Shown here in pieces: positions 25,720 through 34,731 of a stretch of 64,000 nt of DNA. This DNA comes from Flavobacterium sp. NRK1. Its GTDB lineage: Bacteria; Bacteroidota; Bacteroidia; Flavobacteriales; Flavobacteriaceae. Position 1 is the first letter of the stretch. Each line of letters starts with the position of its first letter. The stretch spans positions 1,420,528 through 1,484,527 of the forward strand of contig NZ_JAMXLA010000001.1 in the NCBI RefSeq assembly GCF_024054175.1, given 5' to 3'. Made by a program: the position numbers and the translations under genes. Under the pieces are notes generated by a model. It was given only the letters and a program-made list of their open reading frames with translations, made no database searches and was not told the origin of the DNA.

Positions 25720-27543
25720 GATATGTTCTTCACCTTTTTCGGCAAGTTTTCTTTCCAGTTCAGCCTGAAATTCTTCCATAACAGGTTTTACGGTGCTTTC
25801 CGGCAAGTCTGCAATGCGTATGTACATTAAGCCATCTATGGCGTTATTAAATAGCGGGTCTACATTGAAGGCAATAACTCTTGCATTTTGTTTAATGTAC
25901 TTTTTAATAAGTACCGGCAGCCTAAGGTTGCCCGGCTCTACTTCTTCAATAAATTTGTCAAACTTATTAAGGTCGGCCTCGGCTTCATTAAAAACAAAGT
26001 CTTTATCAGCATCTTTAAGTTTTACTTTATATTCTTTTTTAGGATGCACATATTGTGCAATATAAGGATCATAGTAGTGCGATTTCATAAACTCGATCAT
26101 CAGCGATTTTGAGAAATCAGAAAACTGGTTACTTATACTTACTCCGCCAATAAGGAATTTATGATCGGGATAACGCAAGGTAGTATGAACAATGCCTTTC
26201 CATAACAGGAATAGCGGCATAGGCTTCTGCTGATAATTTTTTATAATAAAAGCACGTCCCATTTCTATAGACTTGCTCATCATATCATACAGTTCAGGTT
26301 CAAACCTAAACAGGTCGTGAAGATAAAATCCGTCTATCCCATATTTGGTATAAATTTCAGATCCTAATCCCATTCGGTATGCACCTGCAATTTGCTTGGT
26401 TTCATCATCCCAAAGAAACATATGATGATAGTATTTATCATATTGATCAAGATCTAAAGACTCATTAGTTCCTTCACCCACCTCGCGGAAAGTTATTTCC
26501 CTAAGTCGTCCTATTTCATGAAGTATATTGGGAATATTATCTGCCGATACAAAAAACACCTCATAATTTTTACTTTGCAGCAAACGGAAATCACCTTTGC
26601 GAAGAGCAGCTACTTCGGCCATTATTTTATCATGGTGTGCCGGTGTTGCTATATCTTTAGGGCCCCTTGACGATATTTTGAGGTTTAAATTAGATGCATA
26701 CGTCTCAATAAGTTTTGTTCCCTTTTCAAAAGGATTAGCAAGCATGTATGTTTTTATACGGATGAACTCAGTATACGATTCCAGTGTTTCATATTCGCTT
26801 TGTTCTGCAACAGATATAGGTTTTCCAATTCTTACTTTAATGACGCGGTCTTTCTGCGTAAGCAGTTCAGAAGGAAGTTTTGCCGTTCTTAATGTGTCGC
26901 TAAGCTGTGAAAGAAAATAAAACAACCTGCTGTTTTTAGCATGAAAATATATAGGTACTACAGGTACTTTTGCCTTTTTTATTAATTTCATTGCGCCTTC
27001 TTCCCAGGGTTTATCTACCACAAGTTTATCATCTTTATAGGTAGATACTTCTCCTGCAGGAAAAATGCCCAGCGGTTTGCCGTCGCTAAGGTGGCGAAGT
27101 GCATCTTTAATACCATTAACGCTCGATTTGGCATCCTTATGGTTTTCAAAAGGATTAACCGGCATCACATAGGGTTTAAGCGGCTCTATGCGGTGTAGTA
27201 AAAAATTAGCAATAATTTTAAAATCAGGATCCTGCTCCAGCATAAGTTTTAAAAGCAGTATTCCGTCTATCCCGCCAAGCGGATGGTTAGATACTGTAAT
27301 GTAAGGACCTTTTTTTGGAAGACGTTTAAGATCTTCTTCAGGTATTTCAAACTTTATCTGAAATTCATTAAGTATAGCATTCAGGAATTCAAGATCGCTA
27401 AGATTCTTGTTCCTGTCGTATATTTTATTTAGAGTAGAGATCTTAAGGACCTTCATCAGAAGCCAGCCTGAAAAAGTACCTAAAAAACCATATTTGTCAG
27501 TCTTTATTGCTTTTGCAACTTCTTTAGCTGTAACTAAACTCAT
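25717..27543 (-). CDS. Bifunctional acyltransferase (PlsC-like plus GNAT/hemolysin-like), OlsF-type
   Basis: This 608-residue protein has two acyltransferase halves. The N-terminal ~270 residues are PlsC-like, with the H(X)4D motif in VSNHPLGGIDG and an FPAGEVSTY segment. From about 320 the C-terminal half resembles the GNAT/hemolysin-type N-acyltransferases (OlsB-like): FREVGEGTNESLDLDQYD, then GFYLHDLFRF and a WKGI segment. This order is that of OlsF, which makes ornithine lipids by N- and then O-acylation and has a described homologue in Flavobacterium. Ornithine or glycine lipid synthesis is therefore the best inference. It is a cytosolic-face membrane enzyme, transcribed alone. Confidence 0.85.
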   Translation of the reverse strand: MSLVTAKEVAKAIKTDKYGFLGTFSGWLLMKVLKISTLNKIYDRNKNLSDLEFLNAILNEFQIKFEIPEEDLKRLPKKGPYITVSNHPLGGIDGILLLKLMLEQDPDFKIIANFLLHRIEPLKPYVMPVNPFENHKDAKSSVNGIKDALRHLSDGKPLGIFPAGEVSTYKDDKLVVDKPWEEGAMKLIKKAKVPVVPIYFHAKNSRLFYFLSQLSDTLRTAKLPSELLTQKDRVIKVRIGKPISVAEQSEYETLESYTEFIRIKTYMLANPFEKGTKLIETYASNLNLKISSRGPKDIATPAHHDKIMAEVAALRKGDFRLLQSKNYEVFFVSADNIPNILHEIGRLREITFREVGEGTNESLDLDQYDKYYHHMFLWDDETKQIAGAYRMGLGSEIYTKYGIDGFYLHDLFRFEPELYDMMSKSIEMGRAFIIKNYQQKPMPLFLLWKGIVHTTLRYPDHKFLIGGVSISNQFSDFSKSLMIEFMKSHYYDPYIAQYVHPKKEYKVKLKDADKDFVFNEAEADLNKFDKFIEEVEPGNLRLPVLIKKYIKQNARVIAFNVDPLFNNAIDGLMYIRIADLPESTVKPVMEEFQAELERKLAEKGEEHI

Positions 27544-27707
27544 TCTACATTCGTGTTTCGGGCGAAAAACAAAGATAGCAATTATAGCGAAACGTTAAGA
27601 AGGATTATTTTTTTTAATTATTTTTATTAAATCAACTCTTATCTCCTGATTAAAAATGGTTTAGATTCAAATTTTTTTAAATCTTCCTATTTGTATGGTT
27701 TTTTGGT

Positions 27708-27715
27708 TACTTTTG
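27708..27715 (+). promoter_or_regulatory. -7 box of the exonuclease III gene
   Basis: TACTTTTG matches TAnnTTTG 18 bp before the ATG at 27734. A TTG lies 14 bp upstream, slightly short of consensus spacing. Confidence 0.5.
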
Positions 27716-27733
27716 AAATTCAAATGACACACA

Positions 27734-28495
27734 ATGAGGATTATTTCTTACAATGTAAACGGTATTCGTGCTGCTTTTACAAAAGGTTTTATGGATTGGC
27801 TGAAGCAGGCTGATCCGGATATTATATGCCTGCAGGAGATAAAAGCTACTCACGATCAGGTAGCGATACATGAAATTGAAGCAGCAGGATATCCTTACCA
27901 TTACTGGTTTTCGGCACAAAAAAAAGGGTACAGCGGCGTTGCTGTATTTTCTAAACACAAACCCAATAATGTTGTATATGGAACAGGTATAGAACATATG
28001 GATTTTGAAGGCAGGAATCTCAGGCTTGATTTTGATACATTTTCTGTTATGAGCCTGTATCTTCCGTCAGGAACGAACATAGATAGGCTTGAGCATAAAT
28101 TTAAATATATGCGCGATTTTCATGATTATATAGATAATCTTAAAAAGGAAATTCCGAATCTTATTATATGCGGTGATTATAATATTTGTCATGAGGCGAT
28201 TGATATACACGATCCTGTGCGTAATGCAAAGGTGTCAGGTTTTTTGCCTGAAGAAAGAGCCTGGCTGGATGCTTTTATAAATAACGGATTTATAGATACT
28301 TTTAGACATTTTAATAAAGAACCGCACAACTACAGCTGGTGGAGTTATAGAGCTAATGCACGCAATAATAACAAAGGCTGGCGTATAGATTATGCCCTGG
28401 CTACTGAAAGTATGCGCGAAAGACTTACAAGAGCCGTAATTTTACCTGAAGCAAAACACAGCGACCACTGCCCGGTACTTGTGGAGTTTGAATAA
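27734..28495 (+). CDS. xth: Exodeoxyribonuclease III
   Basis: This 253-residue AP endonuclease / 3'-5' exonuclease of the ExoIII family repairs abasic sites and damaged 3' ends. Motifs: YNVNGIRAA near the N-terminus, metal-binding Glu in CLQEIKA, GDYNICHEAIDI with the catalytic Asp and Asn, and the terminal SDHCPVLVEF with catalytic Asp-His. Length is normal. It has its own -7 box and is followed 28 bp later by the OmpA lipoprotein gene. Confidence 0.95.
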   Translation: MRIISYNVNGIRAAFTKGFMDWLKQADPDIICLQEIKATHDQVAIHEIEAAGYPYHYWFSAQKKGYSGVAVFSKHKPNNVVYGTGIEHMDFEGRNLRLDFDTFSVMSLYLPSGTNIDRLEHKFKYMRDFHDYIDNLKKEIPNLIICGDYNICHEAIDIHDPVRNAKVSGFLPEERAWLDAFINNGFIDTFRHFNKEPHNYSWWSYRANARNNNKGWRIDYALATESMRERLTRAVILPEAKHSDHCPVLVEFE

Positions 28496-28523
28496 ATAAT
28501 TACCAATAAATACAAATACAAAA

Positions 28524-29486
28524 ATGAGAATTAAAACCATATCAGCAGGATTGATTGCTTTGGCAATGTTGACCAGCTGTGTTTCTAAAAAAGTATATAC
28601 TGACCTTGAGAGTAAATATGCAGAACTGAAAAAAGAGAACAGATCACTGGCAGATGAAAATGGTTCTTTGACTAAGGAAAAAAATGAGCTTGATTTAAAA
28701 TCAAAAGATCTACAAGCGCAACTCGACAAGCTTAAAGCGGAAAGAGACAAACTTGCAAAAGATTATGCATCTGCAAAATCAGGACTTGATAACCTTCAGT
28801 CTTCATACAACAGCCTTGAAAAAAGCAGTGGCGAAACAAATGCAAGTATAAACAAGAAAAACCGCGAGCTTTTAGCAGAACTGGAAGCGAAAGAAAAAGC
28901 ACTTGCTGCAGAACAGGAAAGGCTTGACAAGCTTAAAGCTGAATTACAGGATCGTTCACAACGTGTAGATGAGCTTGAAGGAATGATAGCTGCCCAGGAA
29001 GCAGGACTTAAAAAGCTGAAAGAAACATTATCTAAGGCGCTTAACGGATTTGAAGGTAAAGGTTTAACAGTAGAGCAAAAAAATGGAAAAGTTTATGTTT
29101 CTATGGAAAATAAACTTTTGTTTGGATCAGGTAGCTGGAATGTGGGGTCTGAAGGAAAAAAGGCAGTAGTAGAAGTTGGTAAGGTACTTGCTGCTAATCC
29201 TGATATATCAGTTCTTATAGAGGGCCATACTGATAATGTTGCTTATAACGGCAGCGGACAAATTAATGATAACTGGGACCTTTCTACAAAACGTGCCACA
29301 GCTATTGTACATATACTGAGCGAAAATAAAGATGTGAATCCGAAAAGCCTTACCGCAGCAGGAAGAAGTGAGTATGCCCCTGTTGCCGATAATGAAACTT
29401 CTGATGGAAAAGCAAAAAACAGAAGGATAGAAATTATTCTTACTCCTAAACTGGATGAGCTATCTAAAATGCTTAATGATATTTAA
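28524..29486 (+). CDS. OmpA-family lipoprotein with coiled coil
   Basis: This 320-residue outer-membrane lipoprotein has lipobox LTSC with the acylated Cys19. Residues about 25-175 are a charged heptad coiled coil (KKENRSLADENGSLTKEKNE and following). Residues about 190-315 are an OmpA-like peptidoglycan-binding domain with LIEGHTDNVAYNG, DLSTKRATAIVHIL and RSEYAPVADN...KNRRIEIIL. It likely ties the outer membrane to the cell wall through the long coil. A bidirectional terminator follows. Confidence 0.92.
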   Translation: MRIKTISAGLIALAMLTSCVSKKVYTDLESKYAELKKENRSLADENGSLTKEKNELDLKSKDLQAQLDKLKAERDKLAKDYASAKSGLDNLQSSYNSLEKSSGETNASINKKNRELLAELEAKEKALAAEQERLDKLKAELQDRSQRVDELEGMIAAQEAGLKKLKETLSKALNGFEGKGLTVEQKNGKVYVSMENKLLFGSGSWNVGSEGKKAVVEVGKVLAANPDISVLIEGHTDNVAYNGSGQINDNWDLSTKRATAIVHILSENKDVNPKSLTAAGRSEYAPVADNETSDGKAKNRRIEIILTPKLDELSKMLNDI

Positions 29487-29501
29487 TAAGTTGTAACACA
29501 T

Positions 29502-29538
29502 AAAAAAAATGCCCCTGGAAATTTCAGGGGCATTTTTT
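29502..29538. terminator. Bidirectional terminator between convergent genes
   Basis: ATGCCCCTG (29509-29517) and CAGGGGCAT (29525-29533) pair around a 7-nt loop, flanked by A-rich and T-rich runs. It serves the OmpA lipoprotein gene and the opposing sugar-dehydrogenase-like gene. Confidence 0.9.
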
Positions 29539-29553
29539 ATGATATTTAAAAAT

Positions 29554-30909
29554 TTAATTAATAACCAGCTTTCTGTTGTATTTGCTTCCGTCCATTTCTA
29601 AAGAAAGCATGTAAACACCGCTTTGTAATTTAGAAGTATCAATTCGGGTATCATTAGTTCTTATTTCGGTTTCCATTACCAGCTGTCCGCTCATGTTAAA
29701 TATAGTTGCAGACCCTATAGTAATTCCGTTTTTAATATCAATAAAAATTTCATCATTGGCAGGATTTGGGTGTATGGTAATCTGACTATTTTCAAACTCA
29801 TTAAGTCCGGCAGTAGTGTCGGTGATTTTATAAACAGAACCATTGTTTCCTGCAATATAAAGTTCTCCGTCAAAATCTTGACCAAACGTTGTAAAGCCAC
29901 CTTCAAAAGTACCTGCCCACGTAAGAATGTTATCAATATTTACATAACCTATTTCATTTGTACAGAAGTCTGCAAAGAAGTATTTGCCATATAAATTAGG
30001 ATAATTAGTGCCTGTGTACACATAGCCTCCGGTTATAGAACAACGGGAAGATCCTTCATGTAAGTATTGAGCAACGGGTCCCGTATATACTCCTGTATCT
30101 GAACATTGAGATGTATCATACTCCTGATTACCTTCATAACATTTCCATCCATAATTTACAGCAGCCGTTGTAGAAGGCATTTTGTTTATTTCTTCTACTG
30201 CACCTTGTCCTACGTCAGCAATCCACAAATCTCCATTAGATCTGTCAAATGAAAATTTCCATGGATTACGAAGCCCTAATGCCCATATTTCGTCTGCGGC
30301 ATCTGTACTAACAAAAGGATTAGTGTCTGGTATATAAGGAGCATCGGCATCAACATCCAGTCTTAATATTTTACCTAACAATCCGTTCACATCCTGGGCT
30401 CTATTGCCAGGATCTCCTGCGTCTCCGCCGTCACCTGTAGCAATATACAGGTAATTGTCAGGGCCAAAGCGCAGGCATCCTCCATTGTGGTTGCTAAAAG
30501 GCTGTTCTATGGTAAGCATTATTATAGCAGAAGCGGGATCAGCACTATTATCATTATCTTCACTTTTAGTATATCGTGCAATTACAGTATTGCCTTCATC
30601 ATTTATGTAATTAACATAAAAATATCCGTTTACATTATAAAAAGGATGAAAAGCTAATCCTAAAAGGCCTCGTTCTCCACTAAAATTTACAATTGAAGAG
30701 ATATCAAGAAAATCTGTTTCATTTACAGTTCCATCAGTTTTAAGTATCTTAATATGTCCGCTTTGTTCAGCTACAAATAAACGGTCATCGCCTGCATTCA
30801 CAATTTCTGTTGGGTTGTCAAATCCATCAGCAAATAATTCCAGGTCTATAGTTTGCGAGGTTACTATTCCCGTGACAAACAGAAAAAGCAATAATAATTT
30901 TGTTTTCAT
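29554..30909 (-). CDS. Secreted PQQ-type sugar dehydrogenase-like beta-propeller with T9SS sorting domain
   Basis: This 451-residue secreted protein has a signal peptide (MKTKLLLLFLFVTGIVTSQ). Its beta-propeller resembles soluble glucose dehydrogenase / HHIP-like proteins: GERGLLGLAFHP, NHNGGCLRFGPDNYLYIATGDGG, GLRNPWKFSFDR and DVGQGAVEEIN. These enzymes use PQQ and Ca2+ to oxidise sugars; the catalytic-type His lies in SNHNGG. From about residue 375 a type A T9SS sorting domain follows (IHPNPANDEI to the end YNRKLVIN). Surface or extracellular sugar oxidation is likely, but activity and cofactor are inferred. Confidence 0.9.
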   Translation of the reverse strand: MKTKLLLLFLFVTGIVTSQTIDLELFADGFDNPTEIVNAGDDRLFVAEQSGHIKILKTDGTVNETDFLDISSIVNFSGERGLLGLAFHPFYNVNGYFYVNYINDEGNTVIARYTKSEDNDNSADPASAIIMLTIEQPFSNHNGGCLRFGPDNYLYIATGDGGDAGDPGNRAQDVNGLLGKILRLDVDADAPYIPDTNPFVSTDAADEIWALGLRNPWKFSFDRSNGDLWIADVGQGAVEEINKMPSTTAAVNYGWKCYEGNQEYDTSQCSDTGVYTGPVAQYLHEGSSRCSITGGYVYTGTNYPNLYGKYFFADFCTNEIGYVNIDNILTWAGTFEGGFTTFGQDFDGELYIAGNNGSVYKITDTTAGLNEFENSQITIHPNPANDEIFIDIKNGITIGSATIFNMSGQLVMETEIRTNDTRIDTSKLQSGVYMLSLEMDGSKYNRKLVIN

Positions 30910-30983
30910 AGCAGTGAATTTTATAGGTTTATATACTAAAATTACTACATTAAAAACGAAATAACATTCTGGTTAACAAAACA

Positions 30984-32114
30984 TTATAAGTTAAGTATTG
31001 TCTTGTTTTTTGGATACTTAACACGATAACTTATTCTTACTTTTTTAGTTTCAGATGGTTTTAGGTTTAGTTCCCACGTTAATAATCCGGTCTCTTTATC
31101 AATTTTAGCATTGTCACTTTGAAGGAGTTCTGTTTCTATTTCTTTGTCTATACTTATTGGGTACTGATCTTTTACAGTTAGTTTTACATCCTCTTTTTTA
31201 TTGTTACGAATAATTATGTCGTATGTAAAAGTTTGCTCCCTGCCCGAAGAAAGAAACTTTGTACCTGATTTTTCTGCAATTTTCTCGCGTTCAATAGCAA
31301 TTTTTTTATCCCTGCCCATACTAAGGCTTAATGTGTCGCTAGTTTGCGAAGGGTTAATCCGGGTTTTCCCAATATACATTCCGTCAAAAATAATGTTAGC
31401 CTCGCCCTGTAGTAAATTGTATTGGGAATAGTCAGCTATTTCAGCAAGCAAAAAGGCTTTCTGCTCAAGTTTAGGTACGGCATAATGCTTATAAGCAGCA
31501 GGTAGTTTTATTTCTTTAAGTGTAACACTGTGCTGCTTTCCGTTAGAGAGAATATCATAAGGAAGATCAATATCAAAAGAAACATTCATCTGATTTTCGG
31601 TGATTGTTGTGTAGTTAGAGATATTAGATTGTATACTGGTTGTAGTACGGTATCCTTCAACTACAACATCAGATAATTCTGCGGGGGTTCCTGTTCCGGT
31701 AGTTACATTCAGTCCCGAAACCTGACCCTGAAGGCTTTGTGTAAAATTTGTATTTGGTCTTCCTTGTATAATACGCTTATAGTTCATATTTGCGGCTAAA
31801 CTCAAAAACCAGGTGTTTAGTTCAGGGGCATAGCTGCTTTGATTAGGTGTGCCGCTGGAAAGTGTAAGTTTTACTTTTTTCCAGTCAATTCCTGTTTGTT
31901 GTACAATTTGGCCTTTGTACAGCATGTTTATAGGAGAAGAAGTATCATCAGCCCTCAAATCATATAAAGAAAACCATGAAGCATTTGGAGTAAGATAGGT
32001 AATATTTAAAATAGTGCTTAAAGCTGTTTCACTCATTACCTGGAGCACAAGCTTACCTGAAGATGTTTTGTCCTGCTTGCTTGTGTCTATTTCAAGTTTG
32101 CTTTTTAAGGTCAT
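30984..32114 (-). pseudogene. DUF4139 half of a frameshifted MuiA-like gene
   Basis: This is the C-terminal ~376 codons of a gene split by a one-base frameshift. It carries the DUF4139 domain of the mucoidy-inhibitor A (MuiA)-like family: ITYLTPNASWFSLYDLRA at the start, DLPYDILSNGKQHSV in the middle, and ELNLKPSETKKVRISYRVKY at the end. Inside it lies a segment like a SusC plug (SLQGQVSGLNVTTGTGTPAE). The open frame begins at an ATG (32114) inside the last codons of the upstream half. Removing one A from the A5 tract (plus strand 32104-32108) would join both parts into one full-length exported protein. It may be a true mutation, phase variation or a sequencing error. Confidence 0.78.
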
Positions 32115-32658
32115 TCAGCTTTTCATTCAGTTTTTGTTCTTTGGTATAAAAAGCATTTATAGCATTAGCGGTTTCAGTTCGTTTGGCTTTGTAGTAATCT
32201 ACCATTTTCATTAGTTCTGCTACACTAAGGCCGGATTGTTCTCCGTAAACCTGATTATTTTTATCCAGCAGTTCCAGTGTTTTTTGTTCCGATGCTTTTT
32301 GGTTTACAACGAGTACCAGCTCTTTCTCTATAAGCTTAATGCTGTCGCGCACTTTTTTTATTATGGGAGAAGTTTCATCCGGTTCAAATTCCGAAATATA
32401 ATCATTGGTAAACTGCACAGACATTATAGTAAGATTTTCCGGGGCACTTATTTGAACAGTGCCTTCGTTAAGGTAACTGACAACGTTTTTAATTACAAGT
32501 TCACTTGTACCCGCAGGTAATGTAACTGATGTTGTTTGTGTGATTTCGGCCGCATTAAAGTAAACTGTCGTTGCCTTTACTTTTGCAGTAGTAAAAACAG
32601 GTTTTTGGGCAAATGCAACAGCAGATGCAAAAAAAAGCAGAATAATAATCTTTTTCAT
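32092..32658 (-). pseudogene. N-terminal DUF4140 half of the frameshifted MuiA-like gene
   Basis: These 188 codons have a signal peptide (MKKIIILLFFASAVAFAQ) and the DUF4140 domain (TTVYFNAAEITQTTSVTLPA and following), then a coiled-coil stretch ending KLNEKLNDLKKQT. The frame then stops. Proteins of this family normally continue directly from the coiled coil into DUF4139, which lies just downstream in the +1 frame (30984-32114). The stop is caused by the frameshift at the A5 tract. If the truncated product is made, it would be a short periplasmic coiled-coil protein. Confidence 0.78.
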
Positions 32659-32726
32659 AGTATTTAGTCTTTATACTACTATAGATTATCATTCTGCCTA
32701 AAAGGTTGGGAAACCTTTAAAATATT

Positions 32727-34718
32727 TTAAAATGCCCTTTTGCCCAGATTAAAGAAAAAATCCTGAACGCCCGTGGTATCATTTTCAAAAGGGTTAACCT
32801 GCTTAAGCCTTAAGCTTGCACGGGCACGCCCGGTAACGCTTATATTGCCTGATTGTAGAATGGTATCTTCAGGCACAAGCAGCCCACGTCTTAGCATAAG
32901 CTGTTTAATGTAGTCATTGTGTTTAACGGCAAAAGGCTTAAGGTTGCCTTCATCATTAAACTGCCACATAAAGCCTTTTGGCCTTGGTATAATACTTGCC
33001 AGGTAAACGCATTCATCAAGCGTTAACTGGCTTGGGCTTTTATCAAAATAATAAGATGCTGCTTCACCAATACCATATACATCGGGTCCCCATTCAATTA
33101 TATTAAAATAAACCTCAAGCATACGCTCTTTACTGGCAATACGATTATTTTCAAGTATATAAACCAAAAGTATCTCTTCAAGTTTGCGTGAAAGTGTTTT
33201 CTCTCGTGTAAGGAATACGTTTTTAACAAGCTGCATACTTATAGTACTTGCTCCGCGCGAAAATTTCTTAGTTTTTATATTCTTGATTATAGATTGCTTA
33301 AAGGCTTCATTAATAAAACCTCTGTGATTAAAAAACGAAGGGTCTTCGCTTGTTAATACCGCTTTGCGCAGGTAAGGCGATATCTGGTCTAAAGGGGTAT
33401 AATAGGGGTTAGATTCAGTAAGTAAAACAGGGCGCTGCACCCTTCCATTATCTATTGCCCTATAGGTAAATCCGGTGTTAAGCTTGGCAAGATCGGCTTC
33501 ACCATATTTAATGATTTTTAAACCGTCTTTTTTAAGCGAGCTGTCAAAAACTAGTGCGTTAGGCTTGTTTTTATTATACATAAAATTCAGGTCGTAGCTA
33601 AAGCTTCCCTCAGCTTCCATACCTTCAAAATTGGTAAAAAGCCCATTGGGTAAAGACACTATAAAATCCTGCGCCTGCATTTTAGGGATGTGCGCCTTTA
33701 ACTCATATATGGTATCGCCTGCAATGCTGTATTTTAAAAATGGCTTTACCTTTATTTTATTTAACTGCATTGTAGACGTACTGTCTAAGGCTATAAAGTC
33801 TGATCCGAAAAGGAAACGATAATCAAAACGTGCATTATCTATAACCACATCTTTTTTAGCAATGCGTGCATGATTTATCATGAAATTACGTATAGATGCA
33901 TAACCGTCAACATGAAGCTGACCGCTGTCCATTTCTATGTTATCTACATTTAAATGAATAGAATCAAAGCCTGATTTAAGGCCGTAACGTTCGTTTAAAT
34001 AAGGTATTTCAATGCGTGTTGTGTCGGTATTGAAAAAATCAAGATTAGCCTGTTTGTTTCGTGGATCGGCAAAGCCTTTCACTTTCCAGTTTTGAGCGAT
34101 ATCTTTTGCACTTACGCCAATGGTAGATTCGAGTTGTTTATCTTCCAGCTTTAAATTCATAAGGTTAAGCGTTACCTTTCTGCCCATATCGTCAAGGCGA
34201 AGTGTAAGGTTTTTTAACCTCATATCGGTAGGTACAAGATTTAATGCACGGTGTAATAATTTATAAGCTCTTGATGCATAATCAGTGCCTTCATTATCAT
34301 CATTTAATTCTTCTTTGTCTTTTTTTCTAAGGAAAGCATCAAAATTTTTACCATTGGCATTTTTTACAAGCTGAATAAAACCATTTTGCATTCCCAGCGT
34401 GCCAAGCTGAATATCAGCAGTTAACAATCGTGACAGATTAATGCTGGTTTTAATTTCGTTAACGCGCAAAAGCGTATCGGCATTTTTAGGTGTAAGGCTT
34501 ATGCCTTTCATCTCTATACGCGATAGCCCTTTAAACGTAGCCTCTTTTACAACAAAGGAACTATTATATTCACTGCTCATCTTGTCTGAGATCCTCGCAA
34601 TAGCTTTATTAAGAAGTACATTGCGGAAAGCAAAAAAAGATATAACTGAGAGGATAATTACAACTACAGCTATCTTTAAAACTAATAGTGCTATTTGTTT
34701 GCCGTTTTTTTTACGCAT
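32727..34718 (-). CDS. GT51 peptidoglycan transglycosylase with AsmA-like N-terminal region
   Basis: This 663-residue inner-membrane protein has a TM helix at about residues 10-32. The periplasmic region up to ~425 is beta-rich and repetitive, like AsmA/DUF748-type proteins (LRLDDMGRKVTLNLMNLKLE and similar). Residues about 435-640 are a family 51 glycosyltransferase, the lipid II polymerase domain: catalytic Glu in TSEDPSFFNHRGF (near 458), RGASTISMQLVKN, RKLEEILLVYILENN and EVYFNIIEWGPDVYGIG. No transpeptidase domain follows, so it polymerises glycan strands only, if active. The gene is 13 bp downstream of radA and likely co-transcribed with it. Confidence 0.88.
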   Translation of the reverse strand: MRKKNGKQIALLVLKIAVVVIILSVISFFAFRNVLLNKAIARISDKMSSEYNSSFVVKEATFKGLSRIEMKGISLTPKNADTLLRVNEIKTSINLSRLLTADIQLGTLGMQNGFIQLVKNANGKNFDAFLRKKDKEELNDDNEGTDYASRAYKLLHRALNLVPTDMRLKNLTLRLDDMGRKVTLNLMNLKLEDKQLESTIGVSAKDIAQNWKVKGFADPRNKQANLDFFNTDTTRIEIPYLNERYGLKSGFDSIHLNVDNIEMDSGQLHVDGYASIRNFMINHARIAKKDVVIDNARFDYRFLFGSDFIALDSTSTMQLNKIKVKPFLKYSIAGDTIYELKAHIPKMQAQDFIVSLPNGLFTNFEGMEAEGSFSYDLNFMYNKNKPNALVFDSSLKKDGLKIIKYGEADLAKLNTGFTYRAIDNGRVQRPVLLTESNPYYTPLDQISPYLRKAVLTSEDPSFFNHRGFINEAFKQSIIKNIKTKKFSRGASTISMQLVKNVFLTREKTLSRKLEEILLVYILENNRIASKERMLEVYFNIIEWGPDVYGIGEAASYYFDKSPSQLTLDECVYLASIIPRPKGFMWQFNDEGNLKPFAVKHNDYIKQLMLRRGLLVPEDTILQSGNISVTGRARASLRLKQVNPFENDTTGVQDFFFNLGKRAF

Positions 34719-34731
34719 TATATATAATTAC

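Noticed and set aside
32092..32114. Programmed ribosomal frameshift in the MuiA-like gene
   Set aside because: The needed shift is +1, while the A5 tract does not form a known -1 slippery heptamer, and no stimulating structure or slow codon is evident.
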